Positions 15,869 to 24,728 of a DNA stretch of 64,000 bases are shown one piece after another. Where the stretch lies: positions 1,362,692 to 1,426,691 of the forward strand of contig NC_020913.1 in the NCBI RefSeq assembly GCF_000300255.2, written 5' to 3'. The notes below the pieces were generated by a model, which made no database searches, was not told the origin of the DNA, and saw only the letters and a list, made by a program, of their open reading frames with translations. Source of the DNA: Candidatus Methanomethylophilus alvi Mx1201. GTDB taxonomy: Archaea; Thermoplasmatota; Thermoplasmata; Methanomassiliicoccales; Methanomethylophilaceae. A program made the translations under genes and the position numbers. Position 1 is the first letter of the stretch. Every line of letters starts with the position of its first letter.

Positions 15869-17122
15869 CTGTCGGGGATACAGAACAGGACGGGCAAATT
15901 CATACAGCGTTATTCTTCCGCGATAACGATGGGTCTCACCGCACTCGTCATAGCCGGTACCGCCGACCTCTTCGCCGGACTCCTCCTGGACCAGATGGAG
16001 GATTACCTCCTGACCATAACCGGGATGATGGTCCTCATCTACTCCGCCATCGGCATGCGCGGGAACATATTCGGCGCCATGGGGAGCAGGATCGGGACCG
16101 CCATGAACATCGGTACGTTCGAGATGAGTCTGAAACGCGGGACCGTCCTCCGCGCCAACTTCGACTCGGCCATCGCGCTCACCCTCGTAATGAGCGTCGC
16201 CATGGGTGTGACCACATGGGCGGTGGCCCTCGTGTTCTTCGGAGGAAAAGCGGACGTCTGGGACCTTGTGTTCATCTCCACCGTAGGGGGATTCCTGGCC
16301 GGTCTCATCGTCCTCGGTTTCAACATCCTCATCGCCTATGCGGGCAGCAAGAGGGGATGGGACGTCGACAACATCTCCGCACCGCTGATAGCGGCCATCG
16401 GCGACATAGTCACCATGCCGATGATATTCTTGTCCACCTGGGTCTTCTTCAAGATGGACGATCTGTCCTTCGGCGACGAGCTCGTGATGTTCCTGTCGGC
16501 CGCCATCGTCATCCTCACCGCCGTCGACGTGGCCGTCCTCCTCGTCAGGAAGACCTCCAAGAGGAACTTCTCCGGAGAGGCCAAAAGGATCTTCAAACAG
16601 TCCCTCCCCGTCCTGATGGTATGCCTGGTGTTCGAGATAGGGGCGGGGATAGTCATACAGGACGAGCAGGAATCGCTCATAGCGTACAGCGTCCTGATGA
16701 TCATGCTGCCGGCCTTCCTGAACCAGGGGAACGCACTGTCAGGCATGCTCACGTCCAGACTGTCCTCGGCCATCCACCTGGGTACCCTGAGGGCCAAATG
16801 GAGTCCCAGAGGGGCGTCCAACGACTTCCTCATGATATACATCTGCGCCATGATCACCTTCCTCTACATCGGGATCATCTCCTACGGGGCATGCATACTG
16901 TTCAACGGCAGCAGCAACATATCGTTCGTCGACTCCCTGGCCATAATCATGGTGGCCGGATTCCTCGCCACCACCATACTCAGCCTCCTCTCATACTACG
17001 TCGCCATAGCCGCGACCAAATTCGGTCTGGACCCCGACGACCATTCCATCCCCATCACCTCCTCGGTGATGGACCTCCTCGGCTCCATGGTGCTCGTGGG
17101 AGTCATCGCACTGTTCATCTGA
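15869..17122 (+). CDS. MgtE/SLC41-like divalent cation transporter, probable CTG start
   Basis: Two repeats of the MgtE membrane domain (about ten helices), without the cytoplasmic N and CBS domains of bacterial MgtE. Repeated signatures are MRGNIFGAMGSRIGTAMNIG in the first half and LNQGNALSGMLTSRLSSAIHLG in the second, as in archaeal and SLC41 proteins. The first ATG (15929) has no ribosome binding site and would start inside the first hydrophobic helix. The frame continues upstream to CTG 15869, which is preceded at 5 bases by GAGGGGGTG, a good binding site. I therefore extend it by 20 residues. Probably transports Mg2+; the flanking PhoU/RCK_C genes likely regulate it. Confidence 0.78.
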   Translation: MSGIQNRTGKFIQRYSSAITMGLTALVIAGTADLFAGLLLDQMEDYLLTITGMMVLIYSAIGMRGNIFGAMGSRIGTAMNIGTFEMSLKRGTVLRANFDSAIALTLVMSVAMGVTTWAVALVFFGGKADVWDLVFISTVGGFLAGLIVLGFNILIAYAGSKRGWDVDNISAPLIAAIGDIVTMPMIFLSTWVFFKMDDLSFGDELVMFLSAAIVILTAVDVAVLLVRKTSKRNFSGEAKRIFKQSLPVLMVCLVFEIGAGIVIQDEQESLIAYSVLMIMLPAFLNQGNALSGMLTSRLSSAIHLGTLRAKWSPRGASNDFLMIYICAMITFLYIGIISYGACILFNGSSNISFVDSLAIIMVAGFLATTILSLLSYYVAIAATKFGLDPDDHSIPITSSVMDLLGSMVLVGVIALFI

Positions 17123-17192
17123 GTCTTTTAGAACGCGTGCGCGATTGTTCCCTATAAATAGGGGCAACTGTTACGGTAGCGCAGGTAAATCC

Positions 17193-18350
17193 ATGATCAG
17201 CAGAGACGAAGTGCTTGCCAATCTGGGACGCTACGACCAGAAGAAGGCCAGGATCGGAGTCCTCGCCTCCCACTCTGCCCTCGACACCTGCGACGGTGCC
17301 ACCTCCGAGGGTTTCAACACCCTAGCCGTATGTCAGAAAGGCAGGGAGAAGACATTCAACAACTACTTCAGGACCCAGAGGGACGCCTCCGGGAACCCCG
17401 TCAGGGGCGTCGTCGACGACACCCTGATCCTCGACAGGTTCTCCGACGTCCTCCTGCCGCAGAACCAGGAGTACCTGATGAACACCAACACCCTGTGGGT
17501 GCCCAACAGGTCCTTCACCTCCTACTGCAGCATCGACCAGGTGGAGAACGACTTCAAGGTCCCCATGGTCGGCAGCAGGAACCTCCTCAGGTCCGAGGAG
17601 AGGGGCGGCCCCCAGGACTACTACTGGCTCCTCGAGAAGGCCAACCTCCCCTACCCCAAGAAGATCGAGAAACCCGAGGACATCGACGGACTGACCATAA
17701 TCAAGGTCCACCACCATGTCAAGAAGCTCGAGAGGGGATTCTTCACCGCCAAGGACTACGACCAATACGTGGAGAAATCCCAGGAGCTGATCAGGCAGGG
17801 GGTCCTCGACGAGGACTTCGAGAAACACGCCAGGATGGAGCAGTACATCATCGGTCCCGTCTTCAACCTCGACTTCTTCTACGACCCGCTCGAGGAGAAG
17901 GGGGAGAAGGTGGAGCTCCTCGGTATCGACTGGAGGTTCGAGTCCTCCCTCGACGGCTACGTCAGGCTCCCCGCCAAACAGCAGGTGGAACTGGAGCAGG
18001 ACGGCATCATCCCCGAGTACACCGTATGCGGACACAACTCCGCCACCCTCAGGGAGTCCCTTCTCGACAAGGCGTTCGAGATGGCCGAGAAATACGTGAA
18101 GGCCACGCAGCAGTACTACAAGCCCGGGATCATCGGACCGTTCTGCCTGCAGACCTGCGTCGACAAAGACCTGAACTTCTACATCTACGACGTCGCCCCC
18201 AGGATCGGAGGCGGCACCAACGTCCACATGTCCGTCGGACACCCGTACGGAAACACCCTGTGGAGGACCAACATGAGCACCGGAAGGAGGCTCTCCATGG
18301 AGGTCAGGAAGGCCATAGAGCAGGAACGCCTCGAGGAGATCATCACATGA
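17193..18350 (+). CDS. purP: Formate-dependent FAICAR synthetase PurP
   Basis: Archaeal purine enzyme (5-formaminoimidazole-4-carboxamide ribonucleotide synthetase) that uses ATP and formate to formylate AICAR. 385 residues of the ATP-grasp fold (DUF1246 plus DUF1297). Seen motifs: VLASHSALDTCDGA at the start, KVHHHVKKLERGFF, QYIIGPVFNLDFFY and DVAPRIGGGTNVHM. ATG 17193 follows AGGT at good spacing. A palindromic TATA (CCCTATAAATAGGG) lies about 35-45 bases upstream. The last codon overlaps the start of the next gene (ATGA). Confidence 0.95.
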   Translation: MISRDEVLANLGRYDQKKARIGVLASHSALDTCDGATSEGFNTLAVCQKGREKTFNNYFRTQRDASGNPVRGVVDDTLILDRFSDVLLPQNQEYLMNTNTLWVPNRSFTSYCSIDQVENDFKVPMVGSRNLLRSEERGGPQDYYWLLEKANLPYPKKIEKPEDIDGLTIIKVHHHVKKLERGFFTAKDYDQYVEKSQELIRQGVLDEDFEKHARMEQYIIGPVFNLDFFYDPLEEKGEKVELLGIDWRFESSLDGYVRLPAKQQVELEQDGIIPEYTVCGHNSATLRESLLDKAFEMAEKYVKATQQYYKPGIIGPFCLQTCVDKDLNFYIYDVAPRIGGGTNVHMSVGHPYGNTLWRTNMSTGRRLSMEVRKAIEQERLEEIIT

Positions 18351-19132
18351 TGTCCGGAAAGAAGGGGATCGTGTTCCTCCTGGCGGCCCTTATGGCCCTC
18401 GTGACCGCCTCCGCGGTCGTCTCCGACGGCTCCGATGCGTCGCCCGGCATGGCGACCGGCAGCGCAGGGGAATTCAAGGACGGGAAGGACGGCACCATAA
18501 CGTTCCTGGTGAACAACGATACGGGCGGAGAGATAGAGGCCACGTTCAAGGTGTACGTCGATATCGCCTACGGTGACATAACCGAGAGCACCGCGGCGAA
18601 TGTGACGATGACCCAGACGCTCGCAGACGGTCAGAACACCGTGAAGATCAGTTTCTCCATGGGCGACGGCGACCACACCGTGACCGTGACGGCATCGTCG
18701 GACGATGCGACGTTCGATGCAGGTGCGAACCACTTCACCCTCAACATCTCTGTGGCCAAATCCATCTGGTCCAACGTCACCACGTATCTGGCACTGATCG
18801 CGATCGTCCTGATCGTCGTCATCGCGGCGTTCTACTACATCCGCACCAAGCCCAAGGCGGCACCTTCCACCACCTTCACCGAGTTGGAGGAGAAGAAGAA
18901 GGCGGAGAAGCCCGAAGAACCCGCCAGAAAGAGCGTCGGAACCGAGAGGAGAAGGTACAACAGCAAAGCCAACGACTCCGCGGCGAAGACCGAGGAATCC
19001 AAACCCGCCCCCGTACAGGTCGAGGAGAAGAAGAAGGCCGCTTCCTTCACCGAACTGGAAGAGGAGAAGAAGACCTCCAAGCCGTCCGACTCTTCCAAGA
19101 AAATCAAATACGTCTCCTCCAGAAGGAAGTGA
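18347..19132 (+). CDS. Secreted/membrane-anchored protein with tandem FTELEE cytosolic motifs
   Basis: 261 residues, no family recognised. Residues 1-26 look like a signal peptide. Residues 30-140 are a Thr/Val/Asp-rich extracellular beta domain (probably Ig/CARDB-like). A single membrane helix lies at about 145-165. The cytosolic tail of about 95 residues is highly charged and contains two copies of a short motif, TTFTELEEKKKAEKP (176-190) and ASFTELEEEKKTSKP (232-246). The duplicated motif suggests a protein-docking or localisation signal. Overlaps purP by four bases and ends before a strong terminator. Confidence 0.7.
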   Translation: MMSGKKGIVFLLAALMALVTASAVVSDGSDASPGMATGSAGEFKDGKDGTITFLVNNDTGGEIEATFKVYVDIAYGDITESTAANVTMTQTLADGQNTVKISFSMGDGDHTVTVTASSDDATFDAGANHFTLNISVAKSIWSNVTTYLALIAIVLIVVIAAFYYIRTKPKAAPSTTFTELEEKKKAEKPEEPARKSVGTERRRYNSKANDSAAKTEESKPAPVQVEEKKKAASFTELEEEKKTSKPSDSSKKIKYVSSRRK

Positions 19133-19140
19133 CGTCTTCC

Positions 19141-19165
19141 GGCCCCCGGAAGGGGGCCTCTTTTT
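19141..19165 (+). terminator. Hairpin terminator with T5
   Basis: GGCCCCC, loop GGAA, GGGGGCC followed by TCTTTTT, nine bases after the purP-linked membrane protein gene. Confidence 0.85.
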
Positions 19166-19238
19166 CACACAATCTCTTCCAAAGAATCATCTGGCCTACC
19201 GAAATTTATATTTATACATGCATAAGTGAATGCCAACC

Positions 19239-19505
19239 ATGGCTGAATCTTTCAAAATTCAGTTCCTGGAGTCTCTGTCTGCTCTGATCGTGTCCGCATT
19301 CGGACTGGTCGCAGCTCTCGCATGGAATGAGACCATCAAACAGGCCATCGCCGCGATCTTCGAATCCGAGGATGACCTTCTGGGTCTCACCATCTACGCT
19401 CTGCTCGTCACCGTCATCGCGGTCGCCGCGACGATGCTGATCACCAGGGCCACCGAGAAGGCAAAGGCCGCACTGGAACATGCCGGCAAGAAGAAAGAGG
19501 AGTGA
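19239..19505 (+). CDS. DUF5654-like small membrane protein
   Basis: 88 residues with two membrane helices (LIVSAFGLVAALAWNETIKQ and LLGLTIYALLVTVIAVAATML) and a Lys/Glu-rich end. The LAWNExIK motif in the first helix is typical of the DUF5654 family of small archaeal proteins. Function unknown. AATTTATATTTATAC at about 19202-19216 is the TATA region. ATG 19239 is preferred over an upstream in-frame ATG at 19230. Monocistronic. Confidence 0.75.
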   Translation: MAESFKIQFLESLSALIVSAFGLVAALAWNETIKQAIAAIFESEDDLLGLTIYALLVTVIAVAATMLITRATEKAKAALEHAGKKKEE

Positions 19506-19610
19506 ATACACCTCCGTCTTCACAAACCACTTACCCTTTTTAAAAAATAATATGCCAGATGTCCCGGACGGCACATGCGGGACGATAGTCGCACAGTACC
19601 GGATCCGACA

Positions 19611-20108
19611 TTACAGTTTGAGTTTCGGATCCTTCAGGTCCATAAGGGCCACCATGCGGCGGTCCATGAAGAAACCGATCTTCTTGTGGAGCATGATGGA
19701 AGGGGCGTTGTCCGGCGAGATCATGCTGTGGGCTACGTCCGCACCCTGCGCCTGTCCGGCACGAAGGGTCTCCCTGAGAAGCCTGTAGCCGATCTCGTTC
19801 CTCCGGACAAGCGGGTCGACGGCCATGTTCTCTATCCACACCAGATTGTCGCAGTCCGCCACATGGTGGAGCATCTGGGCGAATATGAATCCGTAGATCT
19901 CCCCGTCCTCCTCGGCAACGAAGCTTAGCCCGCTGTCGAGGTAGGGACGGAAATGTTTGGGGCTGCTGGCCCCGAGGTTGTCCTTCCACTCCTGCGGAAG
20001 GTCGTCCCATTTGTTCTCGATGGTCTCCTGGAAGTACTCCTTTATGCAGGAGATCTCCAGTTCGCGGACCTTCCTGAGGTCCTTGAGTTTCATGGGACGG
20101 AATTCCAT
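19611..20108 (-). CDS. GNAT family N-acetyltransferase
   Basis: 165 residues. GNAT fold: MEFRPMKLKDLRKVRELE at the start, VWIENMAVDPLVRRNEIGYRLL as the acetyl-CoA binding strand-loop-helix, and SIMLHKKIGF near the end, RimI-like. The pyrophosphate loop is RRNEIG, somewhat different from the usual RxxGxG. Substrate unknown; RimI/Ard1-type N-terminal protein acetylation is possible. Starts inside the argS stop (TGATG), so translationally coupled to argS. One of the few genes here that stop with TAA. Confidence 0.82.
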   Translation of the reverse strand: MEFRPMKLKDLRKVRELEISCIKEYFQETIENKWDDLPQEWKDNLGASSPKHFRPYLDSGLSFVAEEDGEIYGFIFAQMLHHVADCDNLVWIENMAVDPLVRRNEIGYRLLRETLRAGQAQGADVAHSMISPDNAPSIMLHKKIGFFMDRRMVALMDLKDPKLKL

Positions 20109-21859
20109 CACATCGCCTCGGGAGCACCCATTCCGAGGCACCAGAGGACGTTGCCGAGGACGTACTTGGTGCACTCGACGAGGGTGAGCCTCGCATCCCT
20201 GTTGGAACCGGCCTGCAGGACCGGCACCTGGGCATAGAACTGGTTGAAGGCCGCCGCGACCTCGTGACCGTAGGCCGGCATCATGTTGACCCTCTTGGTG
20301 GCGTCGATGTCGGCGAGGACGGACTCGAACTTGGAAAGGGTCTTGGCCAGTTTTATCTCGTATTCGTCGGTGAGCTTGGAACCGTCCGTGTCCCTCTTGA
20401 AATCCCCGGCCTTCCTCAGGATGCTGCACGAACGTGCGTAGACATACTGGAGATACGGTCCGGAATTGCCGTCGAAACTGAGGGCGTCCTCCCACTTGAA
20501 GACGAGCTGCTTGTCGGCACCGACACGTACGATGTTGTATCTGACCGCTCCGACACCGATGTCCTTGGCGATCCTCATGATCTCCTCCTCGGACATGTCT
20601 TTGCACTTGTTACCCTCTTTGATCGCCTTGAGGGCCCTGTCCGTGGCCTCGTCTATCAGGTCGTCGAGATATACGACGACCCCCTTCCTGGTGGACATCC
20701 TGCCCTCCGGAAGGGAGACGAATGCATAGAACAGAGGTTCGGGCTTCTTCTCCTCCCCCATGATCTGCAGGGCGGAAACGAGCTGCTGGGAACCCAGCTT
20801 CTGGTCTTCGCCCAGGACGTCTATGACCCTGTCGGAACGGGTGAACTTGTCCTCGTGGTAGGCGAGGTCCCTGGTCGTATAAAGGGTGGTGCCGTCGGAA
20901 CGGGTGAATGTGAATTTGGTGTTCTTCCCGTGGATGCCGAAGTCCTTGAGGTCGACGTACCATGCGCCGTCCTCCTCCTGGCCGGCATACTTGCTGGCCT
21001 TGAGCTTCTCGACGATGTCTTTGGCGGCACCGTTCTTTATGAACGTGGACTCCCAGGTGTATCTGTCGAGGGAGACGTTGATGTCCGCGAGGGTGGCGTT
21101 TATACCGCTCAGCATCGTCTCCGCCACATTCTTCACATAGTCTATGGTCTCGGCGTCGCCCGCCTCGAACTTCCTGAGCATCTGGGCGATCTCCTCCTCC
21201 ATAGGGGCGTTGTTGTGGATCTTCTTGGTGGCGACCCTGTAGTTGTAGACGAGCCTGTGATCCACCTTCGGATTGTCGTCCGCCTTCTCGGTCTCCTCGA
21301 TCTCCTTCTGGACCTCCTCGGGGGTCACATTGGCCACTCCCCAGGACATCATGACCACCTGCTTCCCTACGTCGTTGACATAGTATTCGGTGGTCACATC
21401 GTGTCCGCGCATGCGCAGGCATCTGGCCAAGGTGTCCCCGATGATAGGGTTCCTGGCCCTTCCGACGTGCACGGGACCGGTGGGGTTGGTGGACGTGTGT
21501 TCCACGTTGACCCTTATGCCGGTCTTCGGGGACTTTCCGAAATCCTCCTTCCTGGAACTGATCTCCTCCAGGACGTCGTTCACGACGGCCTCGCTGTCGG
21601 CTGTGAAGTTCAGATAGCCGTTCAGGGCGGAGAGGGAGGATATGAGGCCGCAGGGGGTCTCGATCTTCTCCGCGATCTTCTCCGCGATGGCCACCGGCGG
21701 CATCCTGAGGGCTTTCGACAATGTGAAACAGGGTATGGCGAGGTCCGCGTTGTCGGGGACCTCCTTGACGAGTTTCAGATCGGCGGGGGCTCCCATGTCG
21801 GCCAAGGCCGAGCGCACCGCCTGTTCGCATTCCTTCTCGAACTGTTCCTGTACTTTCAT
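20108..21859 (-). CDS. argS: Arginyl-tRNA synthetase
   Basis: Charges tRNA-Arg; class I synthetase of 583 residues. NPTGPVHVGRARN is the HIGH-like motif, followed by the DTLARCLRMRGHDVTTEYYVNDVGKQ region. A RMSTRKG sequence stands at the KMSKS-like position, and a C-terminal DALR anticodon-binding domain contains the FNQFY segment. The N-terminal Add-1 domain is present. Located five bases after prf1 in the operon prf1-argS-GNAT. Confidence 0.96.
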   Translation of the reverse strand: MKVQEQFEKECEQAVRSALADMGAPADLKLVKEVPDNADLAIPCFTLSKALRMPPVAIAEKIAEKIETPCGLISSLSALNGYLNFTADSEAVVNDVLEEISSRKEDFGKSPKTGIRVNVEHTSTNPTGPVHVGRARNPIIGDTLARCLRMRGHDVTTEYYVNDVGKQVVMMSWGVANVTPEEVQKEIEETEKADDNPKVDHRLVYNYRVATKKIHNNAPMEEEIAQMLRKFEAGDAETIDYVKNVAETMLSGINATLADINVSLDRYTWESTFIKNGAAKDIVEKLKASKYAGQEEDGAWYVDLKDFGIHGKNTKFTFTRSDGTTLYTTRDLAYHEDKFTRSDRVIDVLGEDQKLGSQQLVSALQIMGEEKKPEPLFYAFVSLPEGRMSTRKGVVVYLDDLIDEATDRALKAIKEGNKCKDMSEEEIMRIAKDIGVGAVRYNIVRVGADKQLVFKWEDALSFDGNSGPYLQYVYARSCSILRKAGDFKRDTDGSKLTDEYEIKLAKTLSKFESVLADIDATKRVNMMPAYGHEVAAAFNQFYAQVPVLQAGSNRDARLTLVECTKYVLGNVLWCLGMGAPEAM

Positions 21860-21864
21860 TGGAA

Positions 21865-23100
21865 TCACTCGACCCTGTATCTGAGCAGGGCGGCTATACC
21901 TCCGAAGGCCCTGAGGAGCATCTCCCCCTCTTCCGAGTCCCCGGATATGAGCTGCATGCTCGAGTTGTACGCCTCGGACATCTCGAAGAAGTCGTCGACG
22001 AGGTCCATGCTGCTCACGACCTTCGCATTGGACCCGCACTCGGGACATTTGACATCGGCGTCCGGATCGTCCACCGTCATATCGAACTGGTGACCGTTGG
22101 GACACTGGCACTTCGCACGGTATTTCCTCAGCTCGCTGGAGATGAGGAACGTGTCGACGGCTCCCAACTCGGCCACATGGCGGACCATGTCCTCTCCGTA
22201 TGCGGAGAGTCCTCCGTCCGTCTTCCTGATCTCCCTGAACAGCCTCTGGACCATCTCCTTCTCGGAGGTTATCTGCATATCCACGATGGCGCCCTGGGCC
22301 GCATCGACCAACTCCTTCAGTCCGGACTCGTCGGTGTACCCGGTGTCGAAGAAGGGCTTCACGACCTTCTTCATGAGCTCGTGGTGGAGGTAGTTGTTGT
22401 TGATGAAGAACTCCTTGGTCATACCGGGGCCTCCGACCAGGATCCCCTCCATGTCCAGGATGTCGTCGAGGAAACAGGTGGTGCACGAGTCCGCCACCTT
22501 CTTGAAGAACTCGTGGGCCGCGATCTCGATAAGCCTCTCGAAACGGACGGACGACTGTCCTCCCTGGTGGTGTTTCGAGGGGACCAGGGAATCGAAGTGC
22601 TTCAGCACCTTGATCCTCGTACCGGCCAGCATTCCGATGGTGGCCTCCTTCCTGTCGATGACGATGAGTCCGTAGTACCTCTTGTCGACCAACATGCCGT
22701 CCAGCGGCTCCGTGAAGAAGGAGGAGTCACACCTGTAGAGGAATGCGGTGATGGATTCCGGCGGCTGGATCACATACTGCACCATCTTGGTCTGGTCTCC
22801 CGCACGGGGGACCTCTCCGCAGAATATGACCACGCCGTTCTCCGGCACTTTGTTGAACGTCTTCAGACGGGCGGCGATGGATTCGATCGCACCGGTGACG
22901 TTCTTCATGGTGGTCTTCGATTTGATATTAGATGCCTGGGACTGCTCGTCCCTCAGGTAAGCCATTACGTCGGAGATCAGCTTACCGTACGGAATGTACA
23001 CCGAGATCAGCTCGGTGCCTTTTCCTCGATAGTTCTTGATCTCTTCCATGGCTTTCTTAAAGTCATAGCGTGCTCTGCTGACAGAATTGTCGTTTGCCAT
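21865..23100 (-). CDS. prf1: Peptide chain release factor aRF1
   Basis: Recognises stop codons and triggers peptide release. 411 residues with the NIKS stop-codon motif (58-61), a YxCxxxF motif (YRCDSSF), the catalytic GGQ loop near residue 178, and a C-terminal zinc-binding minidomain (CQCPNGH, CPECG). The position three residues after NIKS that is normally Arg (NIKSxxTR) is Met here (NIKSKTTMKNV), which is noteworthy because this organism appears to use UAG as a sense codon. First gene of prf1-argS-GNAT, divergent from pyrH. Confidence 0.95.
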   Translation of the reverse strand: MANDNSVSRARYDFKKAMEEIKNYRGKGTELISVYIPYGKLISDVMAYLRDEQSQASNIKSKTTMKNVTGAIESIAARLKTFNKVPENGVVIFCGEVPRAGDQTKMVQYVIQPPESITAFLYRCDSSFFTEPLDGMLVDKRYYGLIVIDRKEATIGMLAGTRIKVLKHFDSLVPSKHHQGGQSSVRFERLIEIAAHEFFKKVADSCTTCFLDDILDMEGILVGGPGMTKEFFINNNYLHHELMKKVVKPFFDTGYTDESGLKELVDAAQGAIVDMQITSEKEMVQRLFREIRKTDGGLSAYGEDMVRHVAELGAVDTFLISSELRKYRAKCQCPNGHQFDMTVDDPDADVKCPECGSNAKVVSSMDLVDDFFEMSEAYNSSMQLISGDSEEGEMLLRAFGGIAALLRYRVE

Positions 23101-23157
23101 GTTGAAACCTCAACAATGATTTTATCCCAATCCCCCATCCCTATAAAAGGGTTAAGA

Positions 23158-23874
23158 ATGCATAAGGACACAGTTGTCATTTCAATCGGAGGTTCCATCC
23201 TCATCCCCGACAAGGACGATGCGGTGTACATAGGAAAACTGGCGGAGATGCTGAAGAGGGCATCGGAATCCGTCCGCATCGCCGTGGTATGCGGTGGGGG
23301 GAAGATAGCCAGATATTACGCCAACACAGGAAGGGCCCTCGGAGGGTCGGAGGATAAACTGGACATGATGGGTATCGACGCCACCCGCATCAACGCCAGA
23401 CTGCTGGCACTTGCCCTCGGGGACTCCTCGACCATGGATGTGAGACCCACCGTGAAGGAGACGGCCGAGATGTCCGAGAAGGTGGGGATCGCCGTCATGG
23501 GCGGCACCGAGCCGGGACACACCACGGACGCCGTCGCCACCATGCTCGCGGAGGAGATGGGTGCGACCCGCGTCGTGAACGCCACATCCGTGGACGCCGT
23601 ATATTCCGAGGACCCCCGGAAGAATCCCGATGCCGAGAGATACGAGAACCTCACCATCGAACAGCTGGGACATATCGTATATACCGACCATGGGGCCGGC
23701 AAATCCAGTGTTTTCGACCCTCTAGGGGTGCAGATCGCCGAAAGGTGCGGGATCGACATAGAGATCGTCGACGGAAGGAACCTCGAGGAGCTGGAGAAGG
23801 CCATCCTCGGACGGCCCTTCTCCGGGACCCACATCAGTTCCCGTCGAGCGGCTCGAAACAATCGCTTTTTATGA
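23158..23874 (+). CDS. pyrH: Uridylate kinase (archaeal type)
   Basis: Phosphorylates UMP to UDP. 238 residues of the amino-acid-kinase fold: VVISIGGSILIP, VVCGGGKIARYY, DMMGIDATRINARLLA, VMGGTEPGHTTDAVATMLAEEM and VNATSVDAVYSEDPRKNP are all typical of archaeal UMP kinase. ATG 23158 chosen from the family's N terminus. The last 41 bases overlap the convergent dtdA gene. The last ten residues (SSRRAARNNR) look like an unconserved extension. Confidence 0.93.
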   Translation: MHKDTVVISIGGSILIPDKDDAVYIGKLAEMLKRASESVRIAVVCGGGKIARYYANTGRALGGSEDKLDMMGIDATRINARLLALALGDSSTMDVRPTVKETAEMSEKVGIAVMGGTEPGHTTDAVATMLAEEMGATRVVNATSVDAVYSEDPRKNPDAERYENLTIEQLGHIVYTDHGAGKSSVFDPLGVQIAERCGIDIEIVDGRNLEELEKAILGRPFSGTHISSRRAARNNRFL

Positions 23875-24679
23875 CCTCGCAGCCGACCGATTCGGCCAGC
23901 GAGGTCAGCCTTGCGGCACTGGGTCCGTTCATTGATTTCCTGTGGAGGAACGCGACCTTGGTGCCGGAACATTCCGCGGCATTCCTTATCATCGTCGCTA
24001 TCTCCTCGTCGGAACGTCCTTCGGTCTGATAATTCGGGAGCATGTGTCCGAAATTCACCTTACGGGAAAGTGCCAGCTCGGTGAAACGAGGGGCGTAGTG
24101 ACCCCCTCCGAGACCGATCAGGACAGGGTAGCCGTTGCTGTCCGGGACGTCCCGGAGGACGGATGCCTGGATTTCTGCGGCGTCGTCCCTTTTCCAATGG
24201 CGTTCGTCACTCCCGATCTCCAGGAAGAACGCCGGAGTCTCCAGGTACGGACCGTGATGGGTGGCCTCAAAACACACGTTGAACTCATCCAAGGAGCACT
24301 TGGACTTGATGAGACGGAGGGCATCCGTCATCATGGACGGACATGCCTTCACCAAGGTGTTGGGGCGCCCTCCCAGATCCGAACCGTTGTAGTTCCCGAT
24401 GGGGTGGACGGTGAGCGCGGGCATCCCGCTCGACGAGGAATGTTCCGATGGAAAGATTACAACATCCGGATCGAAGCCGAAAGCCCTCGCCCGGGCATCG
24501 AGACCGTCAGAATAGATATGAAGATCGGGAATGGACATCACCACGTCATCCCCGCACCTTGTATAATCGGCATAACCGTCGTTTCCGAGGTCTTCCCAAC
24601 GCCTACAGGATATGTAATGTTTTACTATATTAACTGATGATATATCTTTCCTACAAAGTACGATCAATCTTCTGGACAC
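23834..24679 (-). CDS. dtdA: D-aminoacyl-tRNA deacylase, archaeal DTD2 type
   Basis: Removes D-amino acids from mischarged tRNA. 281 residues. Signature motifs of archaeal/plant DTD2 (GEK1): FEATHHGPYL, EIGSDERHW, GLGGGHYAPRFTELAL and NFGHMLPNY. The start is GTG at 24679, since no ATG occurs before residue 48 and RLIVLCRKDISSVNIVKHY matches the family N terminus. The 3' end overlaps pyrH. Divergent from the HTH-TPR gene across 82 bases holding several palindromes. Confidence 0.9.
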   Translation of the reverse strand: MSRRLIVLCRKDISSVNIVKHYISCRRWEDLGNDGYADYTRCGDDVVMSIPDLHIYSDGLDARARAFGFDPDVVIFPSEHSSSSGMPALTVHPIGNYNGSDLGGRPNTLVKACPSMMTDALRLIKSKCSLDEFNVCFEATHHGPYLETPAFFLEIGSDERHWKRDDAAEIQASVLRDVPDSNGYPVLIGLGGGHYAPRFTELALSRKVNFGHMLPNYQTEGRSDEEIATMIRNAAECSGTKVAFLHRKSMNGPSAARLTSLAESVGCEVIKSDCFEPLDGN

Positions 24680-24713
24680 GGTTCAGGCTTCCTGATTTTC
24701 GATATTCTGGAAC

Positions 24714-24728
24714 CTACATGTAGTACTA
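24714..24728. promoter_or_regulatory. Overlapping palindromes upstream of the HTH-TPR gene
   Basis: CTACATGTAG (24714-24723) overlaps TAGTACTA (24721-24728), just upstream of a TATA-like TCTTTTAAAATC at about 24730-24741. A third inverted repeat, TCAGG-CTT-CCTGA, is at 24683-24695. They could be an autoregulatory operator for the adjacent winged-helix protein. Confidence 0.35.

Noticed and set aside
17330..18346. Frame upstream of the FTELEE membrane protein
   Set aside because: Out-of-frame reading of purP; the real protein starts at 18347 with a signal peptide.
20264..22093. 600-codon plus-strand frame
   Set aside because: Antisense of argS and prf1, both certain genes.
21859..23157. Plus-strand open frame upstream of and continuous with pyrH
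   Set aside because: The part before 23158 is the antisense of prf1; the UMP kinase homology begins only at ATG 23158.
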